DNA from: an uncultured Campylobacter sp.
Lineage (GTDB): Bacteria; Campylobacterota; Campylobacteria; Campylobacterales; Campylobacteraceae
Length of the DNA: 64,000 bases
Assembly: GCF_938041645.1 (NCBI RefSeq)
Contig: NZ_CALIST010000037.1
Coordinates: forward strand, 6,037-70,036
Direction: 5' to 3'
Part shown: piece after piece, positions 1 through 8,350 of the stretch
Layout of the letters: each line of letters opens with the position of its first letter
Numbering within the stretch: position 1 is the first letter of the stretch
Notes under the pieces: model-generated
The model's input: the letters and a program-made list of their open reading frames with translations, nothing else
Databases searched by the model: none
Told to the model about the DNA's origin: nothing
Translations under genes and position numbers: made by a program

Positions 1-2
1 AA

Positions 3-62
3 AACGGCGCGCCCGTGGGGATATTGCATATCCATGATCTAACGAGTCTGGGGCTAAAATAA
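3..62 (+). CDS. kdsD: C-terminal end of KdsD/KpsF-type arabinose-5-phosphate isomerase (partial)
   Basis: Only the last 19 codons lie in the window, in the frame beginning at base 3. They read as the end of a CBS domain, with the short string GILHIHDLTSLGL, which is how KdsD/KpsF/GutQ sugar-phosphate isomerases finish. The enzyme interconverts ribulose-5-phosphate and arabinose-5-phosphate for Kdo synthesis. Its stop codon TAA overlaps the next ATG (TAATG), so the downstream pseudouridine synthase is probably translationally coupled. The family call rests on a short tail only. Confidence 0.6.
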   Translation, partial: NGAPVGILHIHDLTSLGLK

Positions 63-832
63 TGCAAAAGATGCGTCTGAATAAATTTATCTCTCATAAC
101 ACCGGCTACTCACGCCGTGAGGCGGACGAGCTGATCAAGCAGGGCAAGGTTAGCATTAACGGTCGCGTCGTTAGCGATTTTATAGAGGTTAGCGGCGAGG
201 AGAAGATCCGCATAGGCTCGCGCCTCATTAAGCCTAAGACGGAATTTACGATGATCGTTTATAACAAACGCAAAGGCGAGTTAGTTACTAAAAAGGACGA
301 TCGCGGCAGGCGGACGATTTACGATAGCTTGCCGGAGGGGTTTAGCAGATTTGTTAGCGTGGGGCGTTTGGATTTTGCAAGCGAGGGGCTTTTGCTGCTG
401 ACCGATGCGCCGGCGATCGCTATGGCGCTGATGAACAGCGACATCGAGCGAGAGTACTATCTAAAGGTAAAAGGCGAGGTGAAGGACGAGGTCGTAACGT
501 CGATCCGCGAGGGTTTTTTTGCTGCAGATGCGAGCAAAGGTGCGCACGCTAAAAGCAAGATCAAATCGATGGAATTTAAGCCCTTCTTGGGCTACCGCAT
601 AATGCCCAGCAGCGGCGGTTATACGAAAATAAAAGCGATCATTAACGAGGGGCAAAACCGCGAGCTGCGTAGATTTTTCGGCTATTTTGATCTGGACGTC
701 GTGGAGCTTAAGCGCACGGCGTTCGGTAGAATGACGCTTGGGATGTTAAAACCCGGCAAATGGCGCTATTTCGATCAGAGCGAATATGAAGATCTGCGCG
801 ATTTTTTGAAAGAAAACAAAATCCGCTATTAA
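62..832 (+). CDS. rluB: 23S rRNA pseudouridine synthase, RluB/RsuA family
   Basis: A protein of 256 residues. An S4 RNA-binding domain covers about residues 4-55 (MRLNKFI start, YSRREADELI). The catalytic pseudouridine synthase domain follows, with the family signature GRLDFASEGLLLLTD around residues 101-115, in which Asp104 is the expected nucleophile. RluB/RsuA-type enzymes convert specific uridines in ribosomal RNA to pseudouridine. The start overlaps the preceding stop codon and has only a weak purine-rich stretch in front, which fits translational coupling. RluB versus RsuA/RluE specificity cannot be settled from sequence alone; RluB is the usual Campylobacter assignment. Confidence 0.85.
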   Translation: MQKMRLNKFISHNTGYSRREADELIKQGKVSINGRVVSDFIEVSGEEKIRIGSRLIKPKTEFTMIVYNKRKGELVTKKDDRGRRTIYDSLPEGFSRFVSVGRLDFASEGLLLLTDAPAIAMALMNSDIEREYYLKVKGEVKDEVVTSIREGFFAADASKGAHAKSKIKSMEFKPFLGYRIMPSSGGYTKIKAIINEGQNRELRRFFGYFDLDVVELKRTAFGRMTLGMLKPGKWRYFDQSEYEDLRDFLKENKIRY

Positions 833-847
833 ATTTAAGGAGGCGAA

Positions 848-1321
848 ATGAGTTCAAAAACAAACGCCGCGCGTGTACTGGACGGTCTGAAAATCCCCTA
901 CGAGATCAAAGAATACGCGGTGGATCCTTTAAATTTAGACGCGGTACACGTGGCAAATAGCGTGAGCGAGCCGATCGAGCAGGTTTATAAAACGATAGTT
1001 TGCACGGCGGATCACGAATATGTCGTAGCCTGCCTGCAAGGCGATCTAAATCTAGATCTCAAGGCGCTCGCGCACATCTGCGGCGCGAAACGTTGCGAGC
1101 TGATGGATTTGAAGGATTTGCAAAAGGTCACGGGCTACGTCAGGGGCGGCTGCTCGCCGCTTGGGATGAAAAAGCACTTCCGCACCTTCATCGATGAAAA
1201 AGCGCTAACGCAGGAGAAAATTTACGTTAGTGCAGGCGTACGCGGAAAACAGATCGCTCTCGCGCCGAAGGATCTCGCAGTCGCAACCGAAGCGCAAATT
1301 TGCAAAATAACACATGATTAA
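848..1321 (+). CDS. ybaK: Cys-tRNA(Pro)/Cys-tRNA(Cys) deacylase YbaK/EbsC
   Basis: A 157-residue protein spanning a single YbaK/aminoacyl-tRNA deacylase domain. The family pattern GYVRGGCSPLGMKK is visible near residues 97-110. YbaK hydrolyses Cys mischarged onto tRNA(Pro), a trans-editing activity in the cytoplasm. An AAGGAGGCGAA ribosome binding site sits directly before the ATG. The gene follows the pseudouridine synthase by 15 bases and probably shares its transcript. Length and motif match the family, so the call is firm. Confidence 0.9.
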   Translation: MSSKTNAARVLDGLKIPYEIKEYAVDPLNLDAVHVANSVSEPIEQVYKTIVCTADHEYVVACLQGDLNLDLKALAHICGAKRCELMDLKDLQKVTGYVRGGCSPLGMKKHFRTFIDEKALTQEKIYVSAGVRGKQIALAPKDLAVATEAQICKITHD

Positions 1322-1681
1322 CGTGGCGTTGCTTTTGCTGCCGCTTGCGTAAGTAACGCCGGCGGCAAGCTAGCCAAAATTTACGCTGCGAAATTTAGAC
1401 TTTTAAAATTTGGCGTTGCGCCGTTTATTAAAATAAGCTCCTGCGCGCCGAGAAAATACAAATCAAATTAGTTTTATAAATTTTATTGTTAAAATTCTAA
1501 GTACCGCGCATCGCAAAATATCTCAAACGAGATGACGAGCGCGCGCGGTGCGGAGTAAATCCTTTAAAGAGCATATTTTTCGCGCGATCTGTTTTGTTTG
1601 CTACGAAATTTAGCTTTGCGGCGCTCGCATTATCTGCGATGAAATTTTAAAATTTCATCGCAAATTTTCTACGTCTCGCGC
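1322..1681. other. Intergenic region between convergent ybaK and lemA
   Basis: About 360 bases without a convincing gene. AT-rich words (AAATTT, AAATTC) alternate with GCGC-rich stretches. The one clear structure is the perfect palindrome at 1636-1661, close to the lemA stop codon. Confidence 0.6.
1636..1661 (-). terminator. Perfect 26-base palindrome downstream of lemA
   Basis: Two 13-base arms (GCGATGAAATTTT and its exact complement) meet with no loop, 20 bases past the lemA stop codon. Position suggests transcription termination for lemA. No clean run of T follows in the minus direction, so it may act only as an RNA-stabilising hairpin. Confidence 0.45.
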
Positions 1682-2245
1682 TTATTTTTTGAAAAGCTCA
1701 GAGACGTTTGGGGCTTGCTTTTCTTGCTCGCTGGCGGCGAAAAATTCCGCTTTGGCGAAGTTAAAAACGTTAGCGATTATGTTAGTAGGAAACATTTCGC
1801 AGGCGTTATTATAAACCGTAACGGCGCCGTTATAAGCGCGGCGTGCGGCGCTGATCTGCTCCTCGCACTCGCCTAACGCGTTTTGTAGCTTGGCAAACGA
1901 TTCGTTAGCCTTGAGGTTCGGATACGCCTCTACCGCAATGCGGATCTGCCCCAAAAGAGCCGAAATTTCGCTATTTAGCTTAAATTTATCCGCGTTAGAA
2001 GCCGCGTTGATCGCCTGTGAGCGAAGTTCGCTAACGCGCGTTAGCACGGCGTTTTCGTGGCTCATATATTCGCGCGTGGTGCTAACTAAATTTGGGATGA
2101 GGTCATAGCGCTTTTTAAGCTGCGTATCGACGGTGGAGGCGATATTTCGTACCTGGTTGCGCTTAGCGATGAACGAGTTGTAAACGCCCACTAACGCCAG
2201 AACTAACAAAACTATGACGACTAATAAAATCAAAGCCGCATTCAT
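1682..2245 (-). CDS. lemA: LemA family protein
   Basis: A 187-residue protein with one N-terminal membrane helix (about residues 4-24) followed by the helical LemA domain, recognised by VYNSFIAKRNQVRNI, KKRYDLIPNLV and the late FPTNIIANVFNF. LemA proteins are widespread membrane-anchored helical bundles of unknown biochemical role. The ATG has an AAAGGAGA ribosome binding site. LemA genes often sit near DUF3137 genes; here a DUF3137 gene lies about 15 kb away at 16896. The tRNA gene upstream is transcribed divergently. Confidence 0.92.
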   Translation of the reverse strand: MNAALILLVVIVLLVLALVGVYNSFIAKRNQVRNIASTVDTQLKKRYDLIPNLVSTTREYMSHENAVLTRVSELRSQAINAASNADKFKLNSEISALLGQIRIAVEAYPNLKANESFAKLQNALGECEEQISAARRAYNGAVTVYNNACEMFPTNIIANVFNFAKAEFFAASEQEKQAPNVSELFKK

Positions 2246-2314
2246 TTTCTCTCCTTTTAAAGTATTTCAATTAAAAATAAGAATATTTAGCTATACTGCC
2301 ACTTCTTTATTCGT

Positions 2315-2391
2315 GTCAAGGTAGCTCAGCTGGTTAGAGCGCTGGTCTCATAAGCCGGAGGTCGAGAGTTCAAGTCTCTCTCTTGACACCA
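2315..2391 (+). tRNA. tRNA with CAT anticodon (tRNA-Met, elongator-like)
   Basis: A complete 77-base cloverleaf. The acceptor stem pairs GTCAAGG with TCTTGAC (one G-U), followed by discriminator A and an encoded CCA at 2389-2391. The D arm GCTC...GAGC is at 2324-2340, the anticodon loop CTCATAA at 2347-2353 with CAT at 2349-2351, the variable loop AGGTC, and the T arm GAGAG-TTCAAGT-CTCTC at 2364-2380. The pairing at the acceptor top (G-C) argues against initiator tRNA. A lysidine-modified tRNA-Ile(CAT) cannot be excluded by eye. Confidence 0.93.
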
Positions 2392-2739
2392 TCTTTAATC
2401 CCTTTAAGAGCCGCAACGGCGCCCCAAAAAGTTCGAGATTATATCTTACTTATACTTGAAAAATAATGAAAATTAGCAAAAGCATAAAATTTACCTTCGG
2501 GCAAATGTGAGTTTTTTTGAATTTGTTGCTCCGTCTCTAAAAGATAAATTTACGCAAAGTATCTTTACCTACGAGCCTTTAAGATATTTTGGCAAAAGTT
2601 TTTTATTCGAGTCTCTTTCGCGTTTTCACATCGGTAATCCGTATCAGCATAACCTATCACATTCCGCGTAAATTCACACTATTTAGATAAAATTTTGATA
2701 TAATTTCTCGCTTTAAAAGCTAAAATTCAAAGGAAAAAC
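2392..2739. other. Spacer between tRNA and rhodanese gene
   Basis: About 350 bases. It contains a promoter-like TATAAT just before the rhodanese gene. There is also an unsupported 54-codon GTG reading frame at 2507-2671, whose translation looks protein-like but which has only a weak ribosome binding site. Confidence 0.5.
2699..2704 (+). promoter_or_regulatory. Probable sigma70 -10 box for the rhodanese gene
   Basis: A TATAAT hexamer preceded by TTTTGA, 35 bases before the ATG, in an AT-rich context typical of Campylobacter promoters. No strong -35 is visible, which is normal for the genus. Confidence 0.5.
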
Positions 2740-3453
2740 ATGAAATTTATTTCTCACAAAATTTTAAAAAGCGCGGTTTTGCTGGCGGCATTGGGGTCTT
2801 TCGCAACTTGCGGTGCCGAGACGCAGCAACCTAACGGCTACGCCATAAGCGGCGCGGCGCTATCAGCAATAGAGGAGGACAATAGAGCGAAAGAAAATTA
2901 TCTGGTCATTGATGTCAGAAGTACGGAGGAATACGCCACAGGACACATAAAACACGCGATCAACATCCCGCTTGGAGAGCTTGAAAGCAGGCTGGATGAG
3001 ATAAACGCCTACAAGGATAAAAACGTCGTGCTTTATTGCAATACGGGCAACCGCAGTGGAAAGGCACTTGATCTGCTTAAGCAAAAGGGCTTTAGTATGC
3101 TTATGAATGCGCCTGGCGTGAAGCAGTACGACTACGAGCTGTATAAGGTCGGCAGCATAAACGCGGAGGGGTTTTTAAAAATAGCAAATGAGCCGAACGT
3201 ACTGATCATCGACGCTAGGCAGAAGCAAGACTACGACGCGGGGCATATGAAGGGTGCGATAAATATTCCTGATGGCGAGCCTTTAGAAAACTACAAGGGC
3301 GTGCTTGAGGTCAATAAAGACAAAAAGATAATCACGCACTGCTACAGCGGCAACCGCAGCGCCAAGCTCGCCAAGGCCTTAAATGAGCTAGGCTACAACG
3401 TCACAAATCTACTCGACGGAACGAAAGAGTATAATTACGAGCTGGTGAAATAA
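2740..3453 (+). CDS. Exported tandem rhodanese-domain protein
   Basis: A 237-residue protein with an N-terminal signal sequence (KK/hydrophobic stretch through about residue 26, with a Cys at 24 that could also suggest lipidation) and two rhodanese domains at about 37-135 and 140-236. Each domain has an active-site loop with the catalytic Cys: LYCNTGNRS (Cys100) and THCYSGNRS (Cys201). Rhodaneses carry sulfur as a persulfide; an exported double-domain form probably handles periplasmic thiosulfate, polysulfide or similar. The ribosome binding site is AAAGGAAAA. No neighbouring gene reveals the sulfur donor or acceptor. Confidence 0.88.
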   Translation: MKFISHKILKSAVLLAALGSFATCGAETQQPNGYAISGAALSAIEEDNRAKENYLVIDVRSTEEYATGHIKHAINIPLGELESRLDEINAYKDKNVVLYCNTGNRSGKALDLLKQKGFSMLMNAPGVKQYDYELYKVGSINAEGFLKIANEPNVLIIDARQKQDYDAGHMKGAINIPDGEPLENYKGVLEVNKDKKIITHCYSGNRSAKLAKALNELGYNVTNLLDGTKEYNYELVK

Positions 3454-4061
3454 ATCGAGATTGGCTCTTGGGGTAAAATTTTACGATTGCTTTTTGCATT
3501 TGCCAGGTCTTTGTAATATGCAGCTTCGCGGCACCCGATAAGACAGGCGCCGCTAAATTTGAAATTATTTGCTCCGCCTGCTCATTTGGCGCCTACTTTG
3601 CATAAAATTTGCCTTTGATGTAGGACGTAAATTTTAAATTCTCCATACCGAGGCGGCAATAGCGCTTGGGAGTTTAACTCCTTTTAGAGGAATTTTTGAA
3701 ATTTAAATCATAAAGTTGTAGCGGGAAAGCAAGTATTTAGAGCTAAAAATAGAATTTTATAAGTTAGCGCGGATTTTACGGAACGTAAAATTCAAACGAG
3801 CTCTATAAAAGTTGCGTAAATTTTAAATGCAGTCGAATCGCTTAAAAATTTTACTTCCGAAAATGGAATTTCACGCTAGTGGTGCGCGCGTTTTAAATAG
3901 CCTCACCAATTTCGATAAAATCTGCGTTTTGGCGAGACTAACAAAATCAAAGCCGAATTCTAAAAGCAAATTAAGCCCGCAACGTATTTTTAACTCCGTC
4001 ATTACAATGAATCGAATTTTACGCGGGAATCAAACGCACGAATTAAATTCTGCACGAAATT
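3454..4061. other. Intergenic region, convergent ends
   Basis: About 600 bases rich in AAATTT words. A small inverted repeat, ATTTTACG-ga-CGTAAAAT (about 3774-3791), is the only structure seen. A plus-strand open frame starting at 3827 runs through the antisense of the next gene and is judged spurious. Confidence 0.5.
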
Positions 4062-4850
4062 TTATTCAACCAAGAATTCCTTCTTATCGATCGTGCCATG
4101 ATAAAAAATCCCGAGCGTATCATCAAAGGTCTTATCCAAAAATCCATCTTTTTTTAGTCCTGCTAAAGATGTATTGATTAGCTCTAGCAGCGCATTATTG
4201 CCCTTCTGCACGGCGATTGCGTTGTAAGTTTGCTTACCTAGACCATCCAAAGCAACCTGCGTTTTATTATCGATGATTGCGTATGCGTGCAGGATTAGGT
4301 TATCATCGACATGCACGGCATTTTTCGCCCTTTTGAAAGCGCGGTAGCATTTAGCCGAGCTGGCGCAGAAATTCAAATTCTTTCTGAAGCCCGCTTTGCG
4401 TAAGAAATTGTGAATAGGAGAGTGTTTGATGACGAAAATCCTCTTTTTGCGGAGTTGATCGAAGCTCGTGATATTTTCGTCTTTTTTGGCTAACACACCT
4501 ACCTGCACCTTAAAATAAGGCTCTGAAAAATCCACCTTCTTAGCTCGCGCGGGCGTCGGAGTAAAGGTCGCAATCACCATATCCGCTTCATTGCGCTGTA
4601 AAGCGCTAATGCGTCTTGAAGCCGTGATCGGGATAAATTTTACCTTGCCGGGATTATCGCCGAAAATCTCCTTACCGAGCTTTTCGCCAAGAGCAATCTC
4701 AAATCCCCTGTATTTGCCGTCTACGAGCGCACTAAACGGCGGCTGATCGTTATATACACCGATGCGAACGAGCCTACCTTTTTTGATCTGATCCAAAGAA
4801 TTTGCAGATAGAAAACCAAGTAGCAGAGCCGCCAAAACAAATACTTTCAT
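4062..4850 (-). CDS. Amino-acid ABC transporter periplasmic binding protein (SBP family 3)
   Basis: A 262-residue protein with a signal peptide (about residues 1-18, ending SANS) and a full bacterial extracellular solute-binding protein family 3 domain. Visible hallmarks are RIGVYNDQPPFS, GFEIALGEKL, the loop FTPTPARAKKVDFSEPYF and the late FYHGTIDKKEFL. Such proteins bind polar amino acids or related ligands and hand them to a membrane permease. No permease or ATPase gene is adjacent, so this is an orphan binding protein here, or a family 3 sensor-like protein. The ribosome binding site AAAGGAGAG precedes the ATG. Confidence 0.85.
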   Translation of the reverse strand: MKVFVLAALLLGFLSANSLDQIKKGRLVRIGVYNDQPPFSALVDGKYRGFEIALGEKLGKEIFGDNPGKVKFIPITASRRISALQRNEADMVIATFTPTPARAKKVDFSEPYFKVQVGVLAKKDENITSFDQLRKKRIFVIKHSPIHNFLRKAGFRKNLNFCASSAKCYRAFKRAKNAVHVDDNLILHAYAIIDNKTQVALDGLGKQTYNAIAVQKGNNALLELINTSLAGLKKDGFLDKTFDDTLGIFYHGTIDKKEFLVE

Positions 4851-5262
4851 TTGCTCTCCTTTTAGTTGAAATAAGGCGCAATTATAATAAAAAGAAATTA
4901 TAGCCAGCTAAAATTCTGCGATTTATGGCGCATTTTCATCTAAATTTATGAAAAGATGAAATTCGCGGAGAAATTCTATGTCCAATTTACAAACGAAATC
5001 TCGTAAAAAACTTACACGAGCGAAATAAGAAGTTCCTTTAATTAAATTTTATAGACAAAATCTACGGATGAATTTCACGCTAGAAAACCTTAGCTAAATT
5101 TACGATATTCTTAAAAGCAAGCACCGAAATTCTACGCAGATTTAGCGTCTAATTGCGAATTTAACTAAGGGGCGAAATTTAGCACTGCATCAATTATACA
5201 GAAGCCAAGCTCTTAAAATTTCGTAAAGACCAAGCCAAGATGAAACGTAGCGACCGATAAGC
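4851..5262. other. Intergenic region upstream of the binding-protein gene
   Basis: About 410 AT-rich bases with repeated AAATTT/AAATTC words. No gene, RNA or clear hairpin could be supported. It should contain the promoter for the minus-strand binding-protein gene. Confidence 0.5.
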
Positions 5263-6264
5263 CTAGATCGGCATTACGCGGATGTTTGGACTAAGGTTTT
5301 CTTGCAAAACATTTTCGATCGCGTATAATGTACCGCTCGCACCGCTGGCGCAACCGCTACAAGCGCCTAGGTAGCGGATGTAGATATCGGTTTTGCCGTC
5401 GTCTGCGGGCCTGATGTCGATGACGTCGAGATTGCCGCCGTCCATCTGGAGCATCGGGCGGATATCCTCGTCAAGCACTCCTTCGACCGCTTTAAATTTA
5501 CCGATCAAATTTAACTGCTCAAAGCTCATCTCGGCTCCCGCTTTCACGTTATTAGCGGCACTCGCGTCGGCTTGAGCTTGAAGTCTCTCTCGCTCCATCT
5601 CCTCTCTGGTTTGCTTTAAAATATCGACCAGATAGTAATCCTTCTCCTCGTGTCCGCCCGGGCGCACGCAGGATTTACAAAACGCGCCCGCTTTGGTGTA
5701 TTGTGTGATCTCCTCGACAGTATGGAGGTCGTTTAGACGGATCACCTCTTTGATCGTGCCGAGGCTTACGCGCGCGCAGTCGCACACGATGATCTCATCC
5801 TCGAAATGCGCAGGATCGATGCCCTTATAATTCGCCGCAGCCTGCTTAATGACATCGTATGCCATGACCGAGCAGTGCATCTTTTGCGGCGGTACGGCAG
5901 GCTCATCTGGGGTATCGCGCATCGCGTGCTCTACGTCTAAATTTGTAATCTTTACCGCTTGATCGACGGTCTTTCCGATACAAAGCTCAGCCATCGTATC
6001 CGAACTCGCAATCGCCGTGCCGCAGCCGAAGCTTTTAAATTTTGCGTCTAAAATTCTATCGGTTTTAGGATCTATCAGCCAGTACAGCCGCACCGCATCG
6101 CCGCAACTCTCGGCGCCGAAGTCAGCGACCACTAGCTTACCACCTCTAGCCTTTGCTTCCTCCTCGGTGATCTCGCCCATATAGCGAGGATTATTCATGC
6201 GATCCTGCACTTTTTGCGAGTATTGCTCCCAGATTGAGCCGTTTATTAAACTATTTTTTGCCAT
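5263..6264 (-). CDS. nifU: NifU-type Fe-S cluster assembly scaffold
   Basis: A 333-residue three-domain NifU. The N-terminal IscU-like scaffold (to about residue 150) carries Cys in GAESCGD, SFGCGTAIASSD and KMHCSVMA. A central [2Fe-2S] BFD-type domain follows, with IVCDCARVS and FCKSCVRPGG. The C-terminal NifU domain has the CxxC of GACSGCASG. NifU assembles Fe-S clusters using sulfur from NifS. It lies 3 bases after nifS, clearly one operon. In Campylobacter and Helicobacter this NIF pair is the housekeeping Fe-S machinery, not a nitrogen-fixation system. Confidence 0.95.
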   Translation of the reverse strand: MAKNSLINGSIWEQYSQKVQDRMNNPRYMGEITEEEAKARGGKLVVADFGAESCGDAVRLYWLIDPKTDRILDAKFKSFGCGTAIASSDTMAELCIGKTVDQAVKITNLDVEHAMRDTPDEPAVPPQKMHCSVMAYDVIKQAAANYKGIDPAHFEDEIIVCDCARVSLGTIKEVIRLNDLHTVEEITQYTKAGAFCKSCVRPGGHEEKDYYLVDILKQTREEMERERLQAQADASAANNVKAGAEMSFEQLNLIGKFKAVEGVLDEDIRPMLQMDGGNLDVIDIRPADDGKTDIYIRYLGACSGCASGASGTLYAIENVLQENLSPNIRVMPI

Positions 6265-6267
6265 TTT

Positions 6268-7467
6268 TTATCCTTTATTTTTCTCATAACCTTGCGGTGC
6301 ATAAGCAAACGTGCTTGAAATCCCGCGCAGACGAGCGATAGCCTTACCTATATGCTCGATCGCGTAATCGATCTCCGCCTCCGTCGTAAAGCGCGACAGC
6401 GAAAGCCTTAGCGCCGTATGCGCCAGCTCCTTATCCGCGCCGATCGCTTCCATTATCGGGTTATTCTCGAGCGCCTCGCTCGCGCACGCGGAGCCCGTAG
6501 AAGCGGCGATGCCGGCTTTATTTAGATCCCACAGCATCGCCTCTCCCTCGACGCCTTGGATCGAGGCAAGGATGGTGTTTGGCACACGGATGCTGCGATC
6601 GCCCACGACGCTAACGTTTGGAATTTGCAAAAGCGCGTCCTCTAACTTATCGCGCAGCCTGCTTACCTGAGTGCGCTCAAAATCCATAAATTTATTCGCT
6701 AGCTCCAAAGCTTTGCCGAGCCCCACGATGCCTGCGACGTTTAGCGTGCCGCTGCGGCGTCCGCCCATATGCTCTCCTCCGTGAAGCAGGCTCGTAAGCG
6801 GCTTACTATCTTTTATGTAGAGTGCGCCGACGCCCTTTGGAGCGTGAAATTTATGCCCGGAAAGGCTCAAAAAATCCACATCCGCATCGCGTACGTTCAC
6901 CTTTATCTTACCTATCGCTTGCACCGCGTCGGCATGATATAGCGCGCCATGCTCGTGTGCGATACGCGCGATCTGTTTGACAGGGAAGATCGTGCCGGTT
7001 TCGTTATTTGCCCACATCACGCTAACAAGCGCGGTTTTGTCGTTGATCTTTTCGCTAAGCTCGTCAAGATCGATCTGTCCGTTTTTATCGACGCCGAGGC
7101 GCGTGATCTTTACGCCGCAAATTTTTTCTAAAAAAGCACAGGTCGCGCTGATTGCGGGGTGCTCGACGGAGCTTATGACGATATTATCCTTCTCGCCGGT
7201 TAGAATTTTATCGTAGTAAATTCCTTTTAAAACCCAGTTATTGCTCTCGGTCGCACAGCTCGTGATGACGATATCGTCCGCATCCGCAGCGCCTAGTCCC
7301 GCATAGAGCCTATCCATCGCAGTTCTTAACGCGGGGTGAGTCTCGCTGCCGAAGCTGTGAAGGGAGTTTGGATTGCCATATTTATCGCAAAAAAATGGTT
7401 TCATCTCCTCAAAAACTTCGGGATCGACCATAGTAGTGGCGTTATTATCTAAATAAACGCGCTGCAT
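6268..7467 (-). CDS. nifS: Cysteine desulfurase NifS
   Basis: A 399-residue PLP-dependent class V aminotransferase fold enzyme. The PLP lysine is Lys206 in SLSGHKFHAPKG. The persulfide-forming Cys is Cys328 in STGSACASE. The start YLDNNATTMVDPEV is classic NifS/IscS. It removes sulfur from cysteine and passes it to NifU encoded next door. AAAGGAATTTT precedes the ATG. The gap to folE upstream is about 110 bases, so nifS may have its own promoter. Confidence 0.95.
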   Translation of the reverse strand: MQRVYLDNNATTMVDPEVFEEMKPFFCDKYGNPNSLHSFGSETHPALRTAMDRLYAGLGAADADDIVITSCATESNNWVLKGIYYDKILTGEKDNIVISSVEHPAISATCAFLEKICGVKITRLGVDKNGQIDLDELSEKINDKTALVSVMWANNETGTIFPVKQIARIAHEHGALYHADAVQAIGKIKVNVRDADVDFLSLSGHKFHAPKGVGALYIKDSKPLTSLLHGGEHMGGRRSGTLNVAGIVGLGKALELANKFMDFERTQVSRLRDKLEDALLQIPNVSVVGDRSIRVPNTILASIQGVEGEAMLWDLNKAGIAASTGSACASEALENNPIMEAIGADKELAHTALRLSLSRFTTEAEIDYAIEHIGKAIARLRGISSTFAYAPQGYEKNKG

Positions 7468-7578
7468 AAAATTCCTTTCTAAAATTTGTCTGAAATTTAA
7501 TCAGACAATTTCGCTCTTTTATCAATTTCGCACGATAATATAACATAATTGCTAAATTTTTCTTTAACGCTCGCCGTT

Positions 7579-8163
7579 TTAAAAACCAAAAGTTTTCGGA
7601 GAATTTATTAGATCGAAAAATTCCTTGCGCGTGTCGTTTCGGCTGATAAAAAGCCCTCGCAGTGCCGACGTAGTCGTGGTCGAGTTGATCTTTTGCACGC
7701 CGCGCATCTCCATACACATGTGCCGCGCCTGCAGCACCACGCCCACGCCGAGCGGATGGATCACCTCTTGGATTGCGCTTGCGATCTGCTCGGTAAGCTG
7801 CTCTTGGATCTGCAGCCTGCGCGCGAAAATATTTACCATACGCGGAATTTTGCTAAGCCCCACGACCTTTTTATTCGGGATATACGCAACATGCGCGCGT
7901 CCTATAATCGGCAGTAGATGGTGCTCGCAGAGACTATAAAATTCTATATCTTTTATCAAAACCATCTCATTGTTGCTGCTCTCAAACAGCGCGTCGTTTA
8001 AAATTTCTTTTGGATCCAGCTCGTAGCCGCTAGTTAGAAACTCATAGGCTTTGGCCACGCGCTCGGGCGTCTTCGCAAGCCCGTCGCGTTTCGGATCCTC
8101 GCCTAAAATTTCAAGCATCTGCGACACGCAGTTTTCAAATTTAGCTCGGCTTTTTTCGTCCAT
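7579..8163 (-). CDS. folE: GTP cyclohydrolase I
   Basis: A 194-residue enzyme for the first step of folate (and queuosine) synthesis, GTP to dihydroneopterin triphosphate. Zinc and active-site motifs are present: EFYSLCEHHLLPIIG and QARHMCMEMRGVQK. I chose the ATG at 8163. An AAGGA box lies 9 bases before it, whereas the TTG nine bases further upstream would sit almost on that box. Length and motifs are normal for FolE. Confidence 0.94.
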   Translation of the reverse strand: MDEKSRAKFENCVSQMLEILGEDPKRDGLAKTPERVAKAYEFLTSGYELDPKEILNDALFESSNNEMVLIKDIEFYSLCEHHLLPIIGRAHVAYIPNKKVVGLSKIPRMVNIFARRLQIQEQLTEQIASAIQEVIHPLGVGVVLQARHMCMEMRGVQKINSTTTTSALRGLFISRNDTRKEFFDLINSPKTFGF

Positions 8164-8261
8164 TTTTAGCAATTCCTTAAAGATCGATGCGCGATATTAC
8201 TCAAAAACGCCTTTTATAACGCTGATAAATTTTAAAATTCCGCGCGAAATTTTATCAATCT

Positions 8262-8284
8262 CATTATGTTAATGATAATATATT
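8262..8284 (+). promoter_or_regulatory. Likely Fur box before the siderophore receptor
   Basis: The segment contains TTAATGATAATATATT, which resembles the GATAATGATAATCATTATC Fur consensus, about 70 bases before the receptor ATG. Iron repression of a TonB-dependent siderophore receptor is expected. The match is by eye and imperfect. Confidence 0.5.
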
Positions 8285-8350
8285 TAAATTTAAGAAATTT
8301 TTATTTAAAATCCGCCGTTTCGATAAGCTTTATCTATAAGGAGTTCAGTA

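Noticed and set aside
3827..4177. 116-residue plus-strand frame
   Set aside because: It runs into the antisense of the binding-protein gene, has no ribosome binding site and no protein-like domains.
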